From the NCBI GenBank assembly GCA_903931945.1, contig CAIZEI010000006.1, forward strand, positions 1-64,000: DNA of 64,000 bases, read 5' to 3'. Shown one piece after another: positions 7,769 to 16,956 of this stretch (positions within the stretch are counted from its first letter, which is position 1; every line of letters starts with the position of its first letter). Under the pieces are notes generated by a model that was not told the origin of the DNA, searched no databases, and was given only the letters and a program-made list of their open reading frames with translations. The position numbers were made by a program, and so were the translations under genes. This DNA is from an uncultured Hyphomicrobiales bacterium (lineage in GTDB: Bacteria > Pseudomonadota > Alphaproteobacteria > Rhizobiales > Beijerinckiaceae).

Positions 7769-9494
7769 CTTCGCCCCCCAGAAAATCGCCAGGACCACTG
7801 ATGGCGTTATAAAACACCGCTGGCGTGTCGCGTTCGACGATGGTTGCTGCGAGGGCGAGCGCCTGCGCGCGCGCATGCTCAAGATTTGCGGCGATTTCGT
7901 TGAGGGCTGCGACATAGGGCGCGGGATCATCGGTGGAGTCGATAAGCCATGCGCGGTTATCGAGAATTTCGTTAACGCCGCCAACGTTCGATGCAACAAT
8001 CGGGAAGCCGTTGGTCGCCTGCTCGATCAGCACGTTCGGACGCCCCTCATGCAATGATGTGAACAGGAATGCGTCGTATTCAGAGAGCGGCAATTCGCCG
8101 AGGTCGCCATAGGGACCGCGCAATCGCACCCGGGAATCCGATACGGCAAACGTCTCCACGAAAGCGCGCAAGGGCCCTTCGCCCCAAATATCGAATCTCA
8201 TCGAGGCGGGACAATTTTTTAATATTGCAGCCAGGAGCGGCAGGTTCTTTTGGCGTGCAAATCTTCCGGTCCAGAAGACACGCAGAGAAACGTCGGCAGG
8301 CTTTGTCGATGAATGTTGCACAGCGACCGACGCCATGGCGGGGGTTAGTGCAACCCCGAACTTGTCGCAGAGCGATGCGGGAACGCCATAGACCCTGCAA
8401 ACATAGTCAATCGCAGTGTGGTTATCGCTATAGAGCCGGCGCAAAATCGGCAAAGCTTCGCGAATGTGCGTGTCGATGAACGCCATTGGATAGCCATCAT
8501 TGTCGAAATCCTGACAAAAAATATAAGCATAGAGATCAGCGTTTGCGGCCATTCGCGGGCCATATTGCCGGTACGCCTCCCAGCACGACGCCGAATTGAC
8601 GTTAAGGACCTTTTTGGGGCGGAAATGCCGGACGACGTGGTCGATGAATTCCGCACGTTGTCCAAGCGCCAACGCCGGCCACCGCGATGCAAAACTCACA
8701 ACCTCGATTTCGGGTGGCAACCACGCGCGCGTCGATTCTTCCGTCGTCTCTGTCAACAACATCAGAAAATGTCCGCCAAGCCCATGCTCAACCGCCATGC
8801 GCGCAATCAATGCGACAATTTTATCCGACCCGCCACGGCTCATCCAGGGCGCACACAGGATATGATCGGGCGCGGCCCGAAGCGTGTTGAACAATTCGCG
8901 AAACGCCTCCCAAACCGGCCCTGATGGCTCGTTGCAAATGTAAGGCAACATTTCTGGATCGCGCAGGACGGGATCGGAATCGAAGGCTGGGTCTATGCCG
9001 TTGAGGTCGGCGATGAGTTCGCGTGTTGCGCTCAGCGCTTCGGGTGGAAGGCACGGAAGTTGGCCATGCGCCTTGCCCAGACGCAGATAATGAAGCAGCG
9101 CGTTGGTGTTTTCGTCGCGAATGTAGATGTTGCGATACCACCTGGTCCGGAAACCAGGCCCGGGGTCTCGACCTTCGACTGCTCCGCGCTCCAGGAAATG
9201 CGTCAACGGGTCTAATCCAGCCGCAGCAACGTCAGCATTTTTTCGCAGGTAATAAGCCGCGTCAAACAGACCCGATTTGACGATGAGGGCCTTGTCCTCC
9301 GGGGAGAGCGGCAACGGTCCGGGGCGCCTGCCTTCCAATATTCCGTCATTGATAAAATGTATCCACGGATCGACTCCCGCAGCGGCGACGTCAGGGTTTG
9401 CACGCAAATAATAGGCGGCGTCGAACGCGCCTGTATAGCGCCAGCCGGCGTGAAGTCGTGCAAACAGCGCGGTTAGCCACATCGCGAAGCGCAT
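7758..9494 (-). CDS. GT4-type glycosyltransferase with N-terminal FDxxYYLxxNPDV repeats
   Basis: About 578 residues from ATG 9494 (9482 is also possible; neither has a clear ribosome-binding site, and the track uses TTG 9629). The N-terminal 130 residues hold two copies of an FDAAYYL-x-x-NPDVAAAG-x-DP repeat of about 40 residues, each ending in a G-x-x-EGR turn, plus a third decayed copy. The middle (SRGGSDKIVALIARM) resembles the first Rossmann half of GT-B enzymes. The C-terminal half has WTGRFARQKNLPLL and the donor-site E-x7-E motif EGRPNVLIE. This repeat is common in large surface-glycan glycosyltransferases of alphaproteobacteria and cyanobacteria. It is cytoplasmic or peripheral to the inner membrane and acts on an unknown glycan. 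Confidence 0.82.
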   Translation of the reverse strand: MRFAMWLTALFARLHAGWRYTGAFDAAYYLRANPDVAAAGVDPWIHFINDGILEGRRPGPLPLSPEDKALIVKSGLFDAAYYLRKNADVAAAGLDPLTHFLERGAVEGRDPGPGFRTRWYRNIYIRDENTNALLHYLRLGKAHGQLPCLPPEALSATRELIADLNGIDPAFDSDPVLRDPEMLPYICNEPSGPVWEAFRELFNTLRAAPDHILCAPWMSRGGSDKIVALIARMAVEHGLGGHFLMLLTETTEESTRAWLPPEIEVVSFASRWPALALGQRAEFIDHVVRHFRPKKVLNVNSASCWEAYRQYGPRMAANADLYAYIFCQDFDNDGYPMAFIDTHIREALPILRRLYSDNHTAIDYVCRVYGVPASLCDKFGVALTPAMASVAVQHSSTKPADVSLRVFWTGRFARQKNLPLLAAILKNCPASMRFDIWGEGPLRAFVETFAVSDSRVRLRGPYGDLGELPLSEYDAFLFTSLHEGRPNVLIEQATNGFPIVASNVGGVNEILDNRAWLIDSTDDPAPYVAALNEIAANLEHARAQALALAATIVERDTPAVFYNAISGPGDFLGGEDAT

Positions 9495-9665
9495 TCTGGA
9501 AAATGACAGGAAGACAATGACGCGCGTCTCCGCCGCGAATGAGGAGTCCAATCGCGTTTTATGGGAAGGTTGCGATGAAATCCAGTGGCGGACAGGCGTT
9601 CGCCGCAACGAGCCTGAACAGTGCGGCAAACGTCGCGCGGGCGCGCCTTGTGAGGCCCGTCCCCA

Positions 9666-10724
9666 TCAGGCGCGGGCCGCAGCAGCCGCGAAGCCGAGTT
9701 CGAATGCCTCCTCGGCATAGGAATACAACGCCAGATCCTGCTCGAGAAGATTGTGAACCAGACTCATGCGGCTGAGCCGATCCGCAAGTTTCGAGACGAT
9801 CGGCGAGGGCTCCATCGTTGCGTCGCCAATAATATCGGCGCCCAGCACATCGGCGAGAATGGCCTTGAAATCGCTGAATCGTCCACGCGTGCCCACAACG
9901 TCCATTGAGCTGAGAAGGTCGAGAGCCTTGGTCACGTGGTGGCGCGTCGCGCGCTCTTCGGGCTCGCAGGCGATCATGCGCGTCTGGGGATCGCGAATCA
10001 GCGCCCTGGTTTCCGGGGACGCTGCGCGAAAGGCCCGCGTAAGCGACTTTTCGCTTTCGAAATCAAGCGTCCTGGCGAATTCCGTCAAGGGCAACAACCC
10101 CGTGGCGAAGCCCATCAACGGGGCAGGATTTTTGGTTTTGGCGAGCAAGTTGAAAAATAGCAGACGCGCGGCAAGTTCCTCGAAGGGATCGTGCAGCAGG
10201 GCGGCGATGAGATAGTTGCGCTCCTTGAAACCTGTGACCTGTCGCATGAAATGGGGGCGACCGGCCATAAAAATCGAATTTCCTTGATGACAATAAATCA
10301 TGGAATACAATGTTTCATATGTCATCGATTCAACATTTGTATAATCATGTGTGAATAGTTTTTTTGCAATGTTTTGAACGTTTCGCGCAATCAATACGCT
10401 TGCGTCCAAAAATACGAGCCTCCGCGCAATGTGCCTCGCGCTATCAAAACGTCGATACAATAAAATGTTGGATACCGCGTCTCGAAGCTCAATTTGCAAT
10501 TCGCGCCGAAGGTTTGGAAATTGAGTCTCGTCGATCCTGAAACCGCACACACCGGTGGCATGCAAGGACAGGGCGACAACATCAGGCCGTGAAATCGTGG
10601 CCTCGATTTCCACAGGCGTTGTTCCGGGAAAGCATACTAATATTCTCGCTTTTTCGTTGGGGTTGTCCGGTGTCAACCATCCGACAATACTGTCGCCCGT
10701 GTCAGAATCGATAATGAACCGCAT
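9666..10724 (-). CDS. Hypothetical protein of the glycosyltransferase cluster
   Basis: 352 residues, not recognised. The first 90 residues look like a small beta-sandwich (VGWLTPDNPNEKARILVCF...ATGVCGFRIDE) of the kind attached to glycan-processing proteins. The remainder is predicted alpha-helical (e.g. ALLHDPFEELAARLLFFNLLA), with no signal peptide and no membrane segment. The GC content drops in the 5' third of the gene (10270-10500), unlike its neighbours, suggesting transfer or a mosaic origin. It is upstream of, and in the same direction as, the GT4 gene, 172 nt away. It could be a glycan-modifying enzyme or regulator; I assign no function. Confidence 0.6.
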   Translation of the reverse strand: MRFIIDSDTGDSIVGWLTPDNPNEKARILVCFPGTTPVEIEATISRPDVVALSLHATGVCGFRIDETQFPNLRRELQIELRDAVSNILLYRRFDSARHIARRLVFLDASVLIARNVQNIAKKLFTHDYTNVESMTYETLYSMIYCHQGNSIFMAGRPHFMRQVTGFKERNYLIAALLHDPFEELAARLLFFNLLAKTKNPAPLMGFATGLLPLTEFARTLDFESEKSLTRAFRAASPETRALIRDPQTRMIACEPEERATRHHVTKALDLLSSMDVVGTRGRFSDFKAILADVLGADIIGDATMEPSPIVSKLADRLSRMSLVHNLLEQDLALYSYAEEAFELGFAAAAARA

Positions 10725-11140
10725 TTATTTTCCCGACATTTCGTACAAAATCGCGGATTCAAAATAGCCAGTGGCTCACGCTTGAAGCAGACCTCATATC
10801 ATGCTTGCGCAGCCAAACAATAGGACGCCTCGAAAAATCGCTGATTGGCGCGCGACGCTAACCCACCCTACGCTTCGCCCACCGGCGGTTTCGGATTAAA
10901 TATATGATTTCATGTGGGATTTATTTGATGTCAAACTATACGGTTTCAGAAGATCCACACCCGCCATGTCCGATCCTATTTTCCCATCGCCGTATCCCGC
11001 GTTCAAATCGCAGGATCGTAGAATCTGGTTTGCGACCATCGCGGAACGACCAGTTTTTCGAAGCGCAACTATAACGCGGCCCATAGCAAAATCACAATTC
11101 CGCCAGACACCTCAAAAATTCAGGCTTCGAGTCTGCCGTA
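10725..11140. other. 416-bp non-coding gap between glycan genes
   Basis: No convincing gene: the short ORFs on both strands lack ribosome-binding sites and family features. The stretch is AT-richer than its surroundings near 10890-10950 and holds one REP-like motif (10856-10883). It presumably contains the promoter for the unknown gene at 9666-10724 (minus strand) and the end of the large GT2 transcript. Confidence 0.5.
10856..10883 (-). repeat. Possible REP-like motif (GGGTGGGTTAGCG type)
   Basis: The minus strand reads GGTGGGCGAAGCGTAGGG followed by TGGGTTAGCG. Sequences of this type recur in intergenic regions of many proteobacterial and cyanobacterial genomes. Only one copy is seen in this window, so repetition is not shown here; the call rests on recognition of the motif. 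Confidence 0.4.
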
Positions 11141-13021
11141 TCAAGTCGTTGCATCATCAGGCGAACGCAACTCAAGCTTGCTATCAGCCGCGAACCTCAC
11201 CCAGGGTTTCACGCGCCGCGGCGGGAAAGCCAGATCGTAGTCATGCGATCGTAGCGACAGGTTCGGGTTGAAATAGGGGTCGTTGTCCAGCAACTCCCCC
11301 CAGACTCGCCGCATATAAGCATTTTCGCGATCGAAGCGGGCGGGGGCTTGCCCGGAGGCGGCTTGGTCGGCTGAATTCGATTCATGATAGAGGAACAGCG
11401 CGCGAGGCGTCCAGACATTCCGGTAACCCTTCGACATGGCCTTGAGACAAAGGTCCACATCGCTAAGCGCAGCCGCGAGGTCGATGGCGTTCAGGCCGCC
11501 AACTTCCTCAAAGACGGATTTTCGTACGACCAGGCAAGCAGCCGTTACAGCCGATATGTTTGACGCCATGACCAGACGACCGAAATAGCCCTTCTCGTGC
11601 CCCTTAGTATTGGCAAAAGCGTGGCCGACCACGCCCCTGAGCCCCAGGATCACGCCGCCATGCTGGATGCGACCATTCGGATGCAGCAGTTTCCCACCGA
11701 CAACTCCATTTTCCGGCAACGCGGCGAGGGACACCATTTCGGCCAACCAGTCCGGCTCCTTTATGTCGATGTCGCTGCTTACCAGCGCGATGATATCGCC
11801 CCGTGCGCTTGCCACCGCCTTGTTGTTCATATCCGAATAGTTGAACTCGCCCTCGTAAGGGATGATCTGGACCCGGTCATCGCGGCGGTAGAGGTCGAGC
11901 AAAGCGCGCATCTTCGCATCGGGGCTGTTGCCGTCGATGATAATGATCTCGAAATTTGGGTAATTGGTTCGATTGAGAAGGCCGTCAACGCACCGTTTGA
12001 GCGGCTTGGCTTGATTCTTGGCGAGAACGACGATCGTAACGAGCGGCGCGGGATCGGGCACAGTCCGCCGAATCTCTTCCCAGAAAGGGATGCTTGGGTT
12101 TTGCACGACAACCGCACGTTCCTTGCGTGCGGCCAGAAAATCACGTTTGGCGCGCCTGGCCGCAGCAATGCAACGATCCAGTTGGGACTCGGAAAACGAT
12201 CTGGCCCCCTTGCTTTGGCGCCAGTGATACAACACCGCAGGAATGTGGTGAATGCGCGCTGCCGTCGTCGCCGCCGTCGCGCGCAACGCGAGATCGTAAT
12301 CCTGGCTGCCCTCAAAGCCGTGACGAAAGCCACCAATCATTTCAAGCAACGTTCGCCTGTAAACGCCCAGATGAGAAATCATATTGTGGCCGAGGAACAA
12401 TTCCGGATTCCAGTCCGTCTTGAAATATGGCAACATTCTCTTGCCATCATCGGAGACTTTGTCTTCGTCCGAATAAATGACATCGGCGTCTGGATGCTCA
12501 TTCAGCAGCGCCACGACTTCATACAACGCGTGTTCGGGCAGTATGTCGTCATGATCCATTAACGCGACGAATTCGCCACTGGAAAGTTCAAGCGCGGAAT
12601 TGCTGGCGAGCGAGATATTGCCGTTCGTTTCGCGCCGCGTGATCTTGATTCGAGAATCCAGCGCCGCGTAATTCTGCAGCGTGGATTGCACCGTAGGGAG
12701 CGTTGACGCATCGTCTGCAACACACAACTCCCAATTTGGGTAGAGTTGCGCGCGTACGCAATCAAACGCCTCGCGCAATAAAGCGTCGGGCGTGTTGTAG
12801 ACTGGCATGACAACGGAAATCAGAGGCGCATGAGAAAGCGCGGCAAGATGTTTTCCGATCATATCGCGATCTGTCGGGGAAATTGTATCGTATAATTGCG
12901 CCCATTCTCGATAGGAACGGTGCTTGAGGAGAGGCAGTCGGGACTGAGCTTTAGCAAGCCTCGCGCGAAGGCGTTGCTTTACTGAAGCATCGACTGAATC
13001 TCCATCGATATCGAATTTCAT
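11141..13021 (-). CDS. Large glycosyltransferase with two GT2 domains
   Basis: About 626 residues from ATG 13021. Two GT-A domains in tandem. The first spans roughly residues 65-290 (ISVVMPVYNTPDALL, VADDAS, MDHDD, then a distal EGSQDYDLALR). The second spans roughly 310-560 (VTIVVLAKNQAKPLKR, IIIDGNS, VSSDIDIKEPDWLAEM, HPNGRIQHGGVILGL). In the second domain the DxD position reads SSDID. The fused architecture is common in rhizobial surface-polysaccharide clusters and may make alternating linkages. It stands alone, 416 nt upstream of the rest of the cluster. No sugar-nucleotide, flippase or polymerase genes are visible. Confidence 0.87.
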   Translation of the reverse strand: MKFDIDGDSVDASVKQRLRARLAKAQSRLPLLKHRSYREWAQLYDTISPTDRDMIGKHLAALSHAPLISVVMPVYNTPDALLREAFDCVRAQLYPNWELCVADDASTLPTVQSTLQNYAALDSRIKITRRETNGNISLASNSALELSSGEFVALMDHDDILPEHALYEVVALLNEHPDADVIYSDEDKVSDDGKRMLPYFKTDWNPELFLGHNMISHLGVYRRTLLEMIGGFRHGFEGSQDYDLALRATAATTAARIHHIPAVLYHWRQSKGARSFSESQLDRCIAAARRAKRDFLAARKERAVVVQNPSIPFWEEIRRTVPDPAPLVTIVVLAKNQAKPLKRCVDGLLNRTNYPNFEIIIIDGNSPDAKMRALLDLYRRDDRVQIIPYEGEFNYSDMNNKAVASARGDIIALVSSDIDIKEPDWLAEMVSLAALPENGVVGGKLLHPNGRIQHGGVILGLRGVVGHAFANTKGHEKGYFGRLVMASNISAVTAACLVVRKSVFEEVGGLNAIDLAAALSDVDLCLKAMSKGYRNVWTPRALFLYHESNSADQAASGQAPARFDRENAYMRRVWGELLDNDPYFNPNLSLRSHDYDLAFPPRRVKPWVRFAADSKLELRSPDDATT

Positions 13022-13206
13022 TGCACACGTTCCACGGCCCAATACCAACTCCTGCTGGATACACTATCGCAGCGGGCCTTTCCACACCGAGATCGCGCTC
13101 GTCGGCATGGCGCCGTATCAATGGCGTCGCATGTTGACGCATTGCCGGCGCGTCCGCGCGATTGCGTCATGCCAAAGATCGGGGTCGGGGCTCACACCCC
13201 TTGACG

Positions 13207-14013
13207 TCACAGAAAGTTATTCGGCCAGATGATGCTTCGCCACATGTGCGCGACCGGGCTGCGATCGAAGCCCAGGCCTTCTTCCGGCGTTTTGAAATTT
13301 CGCCCGATGATATCCTCGAATTCGCGGATTTCGACCTTGACCGTCGGATCGAAGGCATAAAGATCGTTGCACGTGACCAGCCGCGCGGACGGATACCATT
13401 TATGCGCGCGCGCTTCCGCATAGGCCTGTTGCACGTAGAGCGGCGGCTTGTAAGCGGCGCCAAAGGATCGCATATAGAGATCGGGATATTCGTAGTTATA
13501 GTCCGCGTCGGGATAGAATCGCAGGGCCTGATGGTAACGGATCGCCCATGCGCATTCCTCGTCGACATAGGGCTCAACGAGCTGCGCGCCATAATAGCCG
13601 TGATCACTGCGCACATGCGCGACGACAGCAATGTCATGCAGCAGGCAGGCCAGCACGAGTTTTTCCGGCAGACCGTTTTTGCGCGCCAGTCGCGCGCTTT
13701 GCAGCAGATGGCTGCCGCCGCGATTGTTGAGCAGTATTCGCTTTTCAAAAAAGTCGATCAGGGTTGGGGCCTCAGGCATTTGGGGCAGGCGTGGCTCCTC
13801 ATGCATCAGATAGCGCCCGCCGCCTGTCCCCTTCGGCCCACCGGTGGCAAGCTGCGCCACGCGTCCGAAAAACGGCGGGGCGACGCCCTTGTCGAGCAGC
13901 TTCATCATCGTGAGTTCGAGCAATTCGTCCTTTTCGGTCGCGCTCATGGCGGGCGTCGTCAGCGATCCCGCGATACGGCCGGCTTCAGCTGCCAGTTGGT
14001 CTTGCGTCAACAT
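13207..14013 (-). CDS. HD-domain metal-dependent hydrolase-like protein
   Basis: 268 residues. Metal-site elements in order: GSHLLQSARLA (His), ACLLHDIAVV (the HD doublet), SDHGYYGAQL and AIRYHQ (distal His). This pattern resembles the HD proteins related to PhnZ and myo-inositol oxygenase as well as phosphohydrolases, so the reaction could be oxygenation or phosphoester hydrolysis. It follows proA by 24 nt in the same direction with a good GGAGGA site before ATG 14013, so it is likely in an operon with proA. No signal peptide; cytoplasmic. Confidence 0.78.
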   Translation of the reverse strand: MLTQDQLAAEAGRIAGSLTTPAMSATEKDELLELTMMKLLDKGVAPPFFGRVAQLATGGPKGTGGGRYLMHEEPRLPQMPEAPTLIDFFEKRILLNNRGGSHLLQSARLARKNGLPEKLVLACLLHDIAVVAHVRSDHGYYGAQLVEPYVDEECAWAIRYHQALRFYPDADYNYEYPDLYMRSFGAAYKPPLYVQQAYAEARAHKWYPSARLVTCNDLYAFDPTVKVEIREFEDIIGRNFKTPEEGLGFDRSPVAHMWRSIIWPNNFL

Positions 14014-14037
14014 GCGCGGCTCCTCCGAAAAGACGCT

Positions 14038-15336
14038 TTAAGTTCGCGTTTGTCCATTGCCATGAACACGGTAATTGAATGTGCACAATTGTTCGAGCCC
14101 GACCGGTCCACGCGCGTGCATACGCCCCGTCGCAATGCCGATCTCGCCGCCAAAACCGAATTCGCCGCCATCGGCAAATTGCGTCGAAGCGTTATGCAGT
14201 ACAATCGCCGAATCGACCTCGGCGAGAAATCGCGCCGCGATACCTGGATTTTCCGTGACAATACAATCAGTGTGATGCGAGCCGTAATTTTCGATGTGGC
14301 CGATGGCTTCATCCAGGCCATTCACCACTTTTACCGAAATGATGGCGTCAAGATATTCGCTCCGCCAATCCTCTTCGGTCGCAGCCACAACGCGCGCGTC
14401 AACGGCGAGCGTCTGCGGATCGCCGCGCACCTGACAGCCTGCGTCGAGCAGCATCGTCACCAGAGGCGCAAGCATGGTTTGCGCAACGGCCCGGTCCACA
14501 AGCAGGGTTTCGGCTGCGCCGCACACCCCTGGACGCCGCATCTTCGAGTTCAGAGTGATGTTTCTGGCTTTATCGAAATCTGCGGCCCCATCGATGTAAA
14601 CGTGAACGATGCCTTCAAGATGCGCGAATACGGGGACCCGGGCGTCCTCCTGCACGCGCGCAACGAGGCTTTTGCCGCCGCGCGGCACAATCACGTCGAC
14701 ATTGCCGCTAAGACCGGCGAGCATTTCGCCAACGGCGGCGCGGTCGCGCGTCGGCACAAGCTGGATGGATTCGACCGGAAGCCCGGCGCTGCGCAGCCCC
14801 TCCACGAGGCAGGCGTGAATCATGGACGAGGAATGAAACGAATCCGAGCCGCCACGCAGGATGGTTGCATTGCCGGATTTCAGGCACAGCGCGCCGGCAT
14901 CAGCGGTGACGTTGGGGCGGCTTTCGTAAATCACGCCAATCACGCCGAGCGGAGTCGCCACGCGCTCAATCTTCAAGCCGTTAGGCCGCTCGTAAACGGC
15001 CAGCACCTTGCCCACCGGGTCTGGCAGGGCCGCAATATCTTCCAGTCCCCGCGCCATGGATTCAATGCGTGCGGCATTCAGCATCAGACGATCGAGATTG
15101 GCTGAGCTGGCGCCGGCGGCGCTCGCCGTCTCCATGTCGCGCGCGTTGGCGGCGACGATGTCGTGAGCGCTCGTGCGCAGATGCGCGGCGGCGAGCGTCA
15201 GCGCGCCATTTTTGCGCTGACGCGGCGCAAGCGCAAGTGTTCGCGCCGCCTTGCGCGCGGCGACGCCAATCTCCAGCATCAGCCGTCTGACATCGCGCTT
15301 TTCCGCGCCGCCCTCAATAATTCTGAACCTGTCCAT
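14038..15336 (-). CDS. proA: Gamma-glutamyl phosphate reductase
   Basis: 432 residues. It catalyses NADPH reduction of glutamyl-5-phosphate to the semialdehyde in proline synthesis. Aldehyde-dehydrogenase-like fold: N-terminal substrate region, [20 protein letters not shown], the catalytic cysteine in [14 protein letters not shown], and [23 protein letters not shown] near the end. Length and motifs are complete. proB and obg, often adjacent in related genomes, are not present here. The downstream partner is an HD-domain gene 24 nt away. Confidence 0.97.
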   Translation of the reverse strand: MDRFRIIEGGAEKRDVRRLMLEIGVAARKAARTLALAPRQRKNGALTLAAAHLRTSAHDIVAANARDMETASAAGASSANLDRLMLNAARIESMARGLEDIAALPDPVGKVLAVYERPNGLKIERVATPLGVIGVIYESRPNVTADAGALCLKSGNATILRGGSDSFHSSSMIHACLVEGLRSAGLPVESIQLVPTRDRAAVGEMLAGLSGNVDVIVPRGGKSLVARVQEDARVPVFAHLEGIVHVYIDGAADFDKARNITLNSKMRRPGVCGAAETLLVDRAVAQTMLAPLVTMLLDAGCQVRGDPQTLAVDARVVAATEEDWRSEYLDAIISVKVVNGLDEAIGHIENYGSHHTDCIVTENPGIAARFLAEVDSAIVLHNASTQFADGGEFGFGGEIGIATGRMHARGPVGLEQLCTFNYRVHGNGQTRT

Positions 15337-15507
15337 CCCGCCGCCAATCCTGTGATGCGGCCATAATAAACAGGTTTGACTTATGTGGCCAACGATACTT
15401 GCCGCGATTGCCTTCAGATACGGAATTCCGGAAGCCCGGCGCTATCGGCCGAGCTTCTGTCAGACAGATCGCGCACAAACCATAGATGCGCGCGAGCCTG
15501 TCGTCCG

Positions 15508-16113
15508 TTACTTCCGCTCGCCGCGCAGATATTGCCGCACGATGTCGTCGGTCAGCACAACCTTCGGATCAAACTCCGGCGCATCTTCCAACTGATCGAG
15601 CGTGTTGAGGCCGATCTGCTTGAAAATGCGGTTGGTCGAGGAAATCATCCGCGCCGGATTTTTCGGGTCTGCGTTGAAATGCTGATGAATGGTGTTGGGC
15701 GGGAGATAAATGACGTCGCCCGCTTCCCATTCGAATTTCTTGATCTCGCCAGTTGGCTTCCACTCGAACACATCGGTGATCTCGACATCGCAATCCTCAT
15801 GCAGATCGTAGCCGCGGCCTTCGATCACATAGACGCATTCCTCGGCCAGATGCCTATGCTTGCCCGAGCGCGAGCCCGGCGGAATGATCTGCATGTAAGC
15901 ATCGACCGTTTCCATGCGGGTGTTCATGTTCTCATTGATGAGATGTTTGAGAAGACCCTGACGCGACATTTCCCACGGCATGTCAGCGGGGCGCACGATC
16001 TTCTTGCGGCGCGCATTGCGCGAGGCCGCGTCCTGCGAATCATCGAGAAGACGCTGATAGAGACGCTCATTCGCCTTGCCATCGAGCCATGAGGAGGCTT
16101 CACTCCACGCCAT
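15508..16113 (-). CDS. Cupin-domain protein (HQHFN type), second of an adjacent pair
   Basis: About 201 residues from ATG 16113, which begins one nucleotide after the stop of the upstream cupin, so the two are translation-coupled. Cupin motif 1 is SGKHRHLAEECVYVIEGRGY and motif 2 is DVIYLPPNTIHQHFNADPKNPAR. His, His, Glu and His metal ligands are therefore present. It is paralogous to the cupins at 4589 and 16115. The pairing suggests a heteromeric bicupin. With the ACMSD-like amidohydrolase upstream, a role in aromatic ring or ring-cleavage product metabolism is inferred. Confidence 0.82.
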   Translation of the reverse strand: MAWSEASSWLDGKANERLYQRLLDDSQDAASRNARRKKIVRPADMPWEMSRQGLLKHLINENMNTRMETVDAYMQIIPPGSRSGKHRHLAEECVYVIEGRGYDLHEDCDVEITDVFEWKPTGEIKKFEWEAGDVIYLPPNTIHQHFNADPKNPARMISSTNRIFKQIGLNTLDQLEDAPEFDPKVVLTDDIVRQYLRGERK

Positions 16114-16114
16114 A

Positions 16115-16756
16115 TCAGTAGCCCCCCTTCGGATGGTTATAATCCTGCTCGTCTTCACGGGCCTCAAAGCCCTCGCTTTCCGGCGTCACATCGACCGGGC
16201 GCAACTTCACTGTTTTCTGGAACAGCATGTTGAGGAAGAGATACATCGGCTTCGTCTTGATGACGATGGCGCGCGCCGGCTTGTCCTTGCTGGCGTTGAA
16301 ATGCTGATGCACGCAATTGTTGTGCACGATCGCAACGTCGCCGGCCTGCCAGTCATAACGTACGCCATCGTGGATCTCGTAGCCGACGCCATCGAGAATG
16401 TAGAAAGCGGCCTCATTGACATGGCCATGCTGCTGCGAGGACGCGCCGGGCGCATATTCCTCAAGATGCAGGTGGAATGTCTGGGTGATGCCGTCCTTCG
16501 GCTCGACATAATGGCGGCTGAAGCACTGGGGACCATCGATGAAAGACGTCTCCTTCGCCTTTTTCACGCGCGGCACAGCGCGCAGCCGATCGAGTTCGGC
16601 CTTGACGTTATATTCGCCCTGAATGGCGCGAACGAAAACGCGGTCTTTCTTGGAATGGTAAAGATTCGCGATTTTTTCATCGCGCGTCTGGTTTTCGGAA
16701 TTATGGCCGATGGCGCCTGCGCCGCCGCCCTTCTGGACTCTGGATTCGCCATCCAT
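16115..16756 (-). CDS. Cupin-domain protein (HQHFN type), first of an adjacent pair
   Basis: About 213 residues. ATG 16756 is chosen for its AGGAG site at 6-nt spacing; the track start is 21 codons earlier. The N-terminal half holds a charged helical segment (KIANLYHSKKDRVFVRAIQ). Cupin motif 1 is SSQQHGHVNEAAFYILDGVGY and motif 2 is DVAIVHNNCVHQHFNASKDKPAR. Compared with its partner, motif 1 has H-G-H and retains a Glu. It lies 200 nt downstream of an amidohydrolase gene on the same strand. Substrate not assigned. Confidence 0.82.
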   Translation of the reverse strand: MDGESRVQKGGGAGAIGHNSENQTRDEKIANLYHSKKDRVFVRAIQGEYNVKAELDRLRAVPRVKKAKETSFIDGPQCFSRHYVEPKDGITQTFHLHLEEYAPGASSQQHGHVNEAAFYILDGVGYEIHDGVRYDWQAGDVAIVHNNCVHQHFNASKDKPARAIVIKTKPMYLFLNMLFQKTVKLRPVDVTPESEGFEAREDEQDYNHPKGGY

Positions 16757-16956
16757 AGATCGCTCCTGCCTCAATGAAACACGCCAGCAGCGCACATCCC
16801 ACTTTGGCGGAATCGCCAAAGTGACAGGGATATGCGCCGTCGTCTGGGGAATGCCCTTATCGAAAAAGTCTGCAACTTTTTCGGGGCATGCCCTTTGGCC
16901 GGCGCGCGGTTGTTCTGTATTTCCGCCCCGGCGGGCGGACTGTCAAGGGCGCAGAC

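Noticed and set aside
11597-12562. 321-residue plus-strand ORF inside the large GT2 gene
   Set aside because: Antisense shadow; the minus-strand frame carries two full GT2 domains.
13162-15105. 647-residue plus-strand ORF opposite the HD-domain gene and proA
   Set aside because: Antisense to two well-recognised genes; composition (many Arg, His, Gln) is typical of shadow frames.
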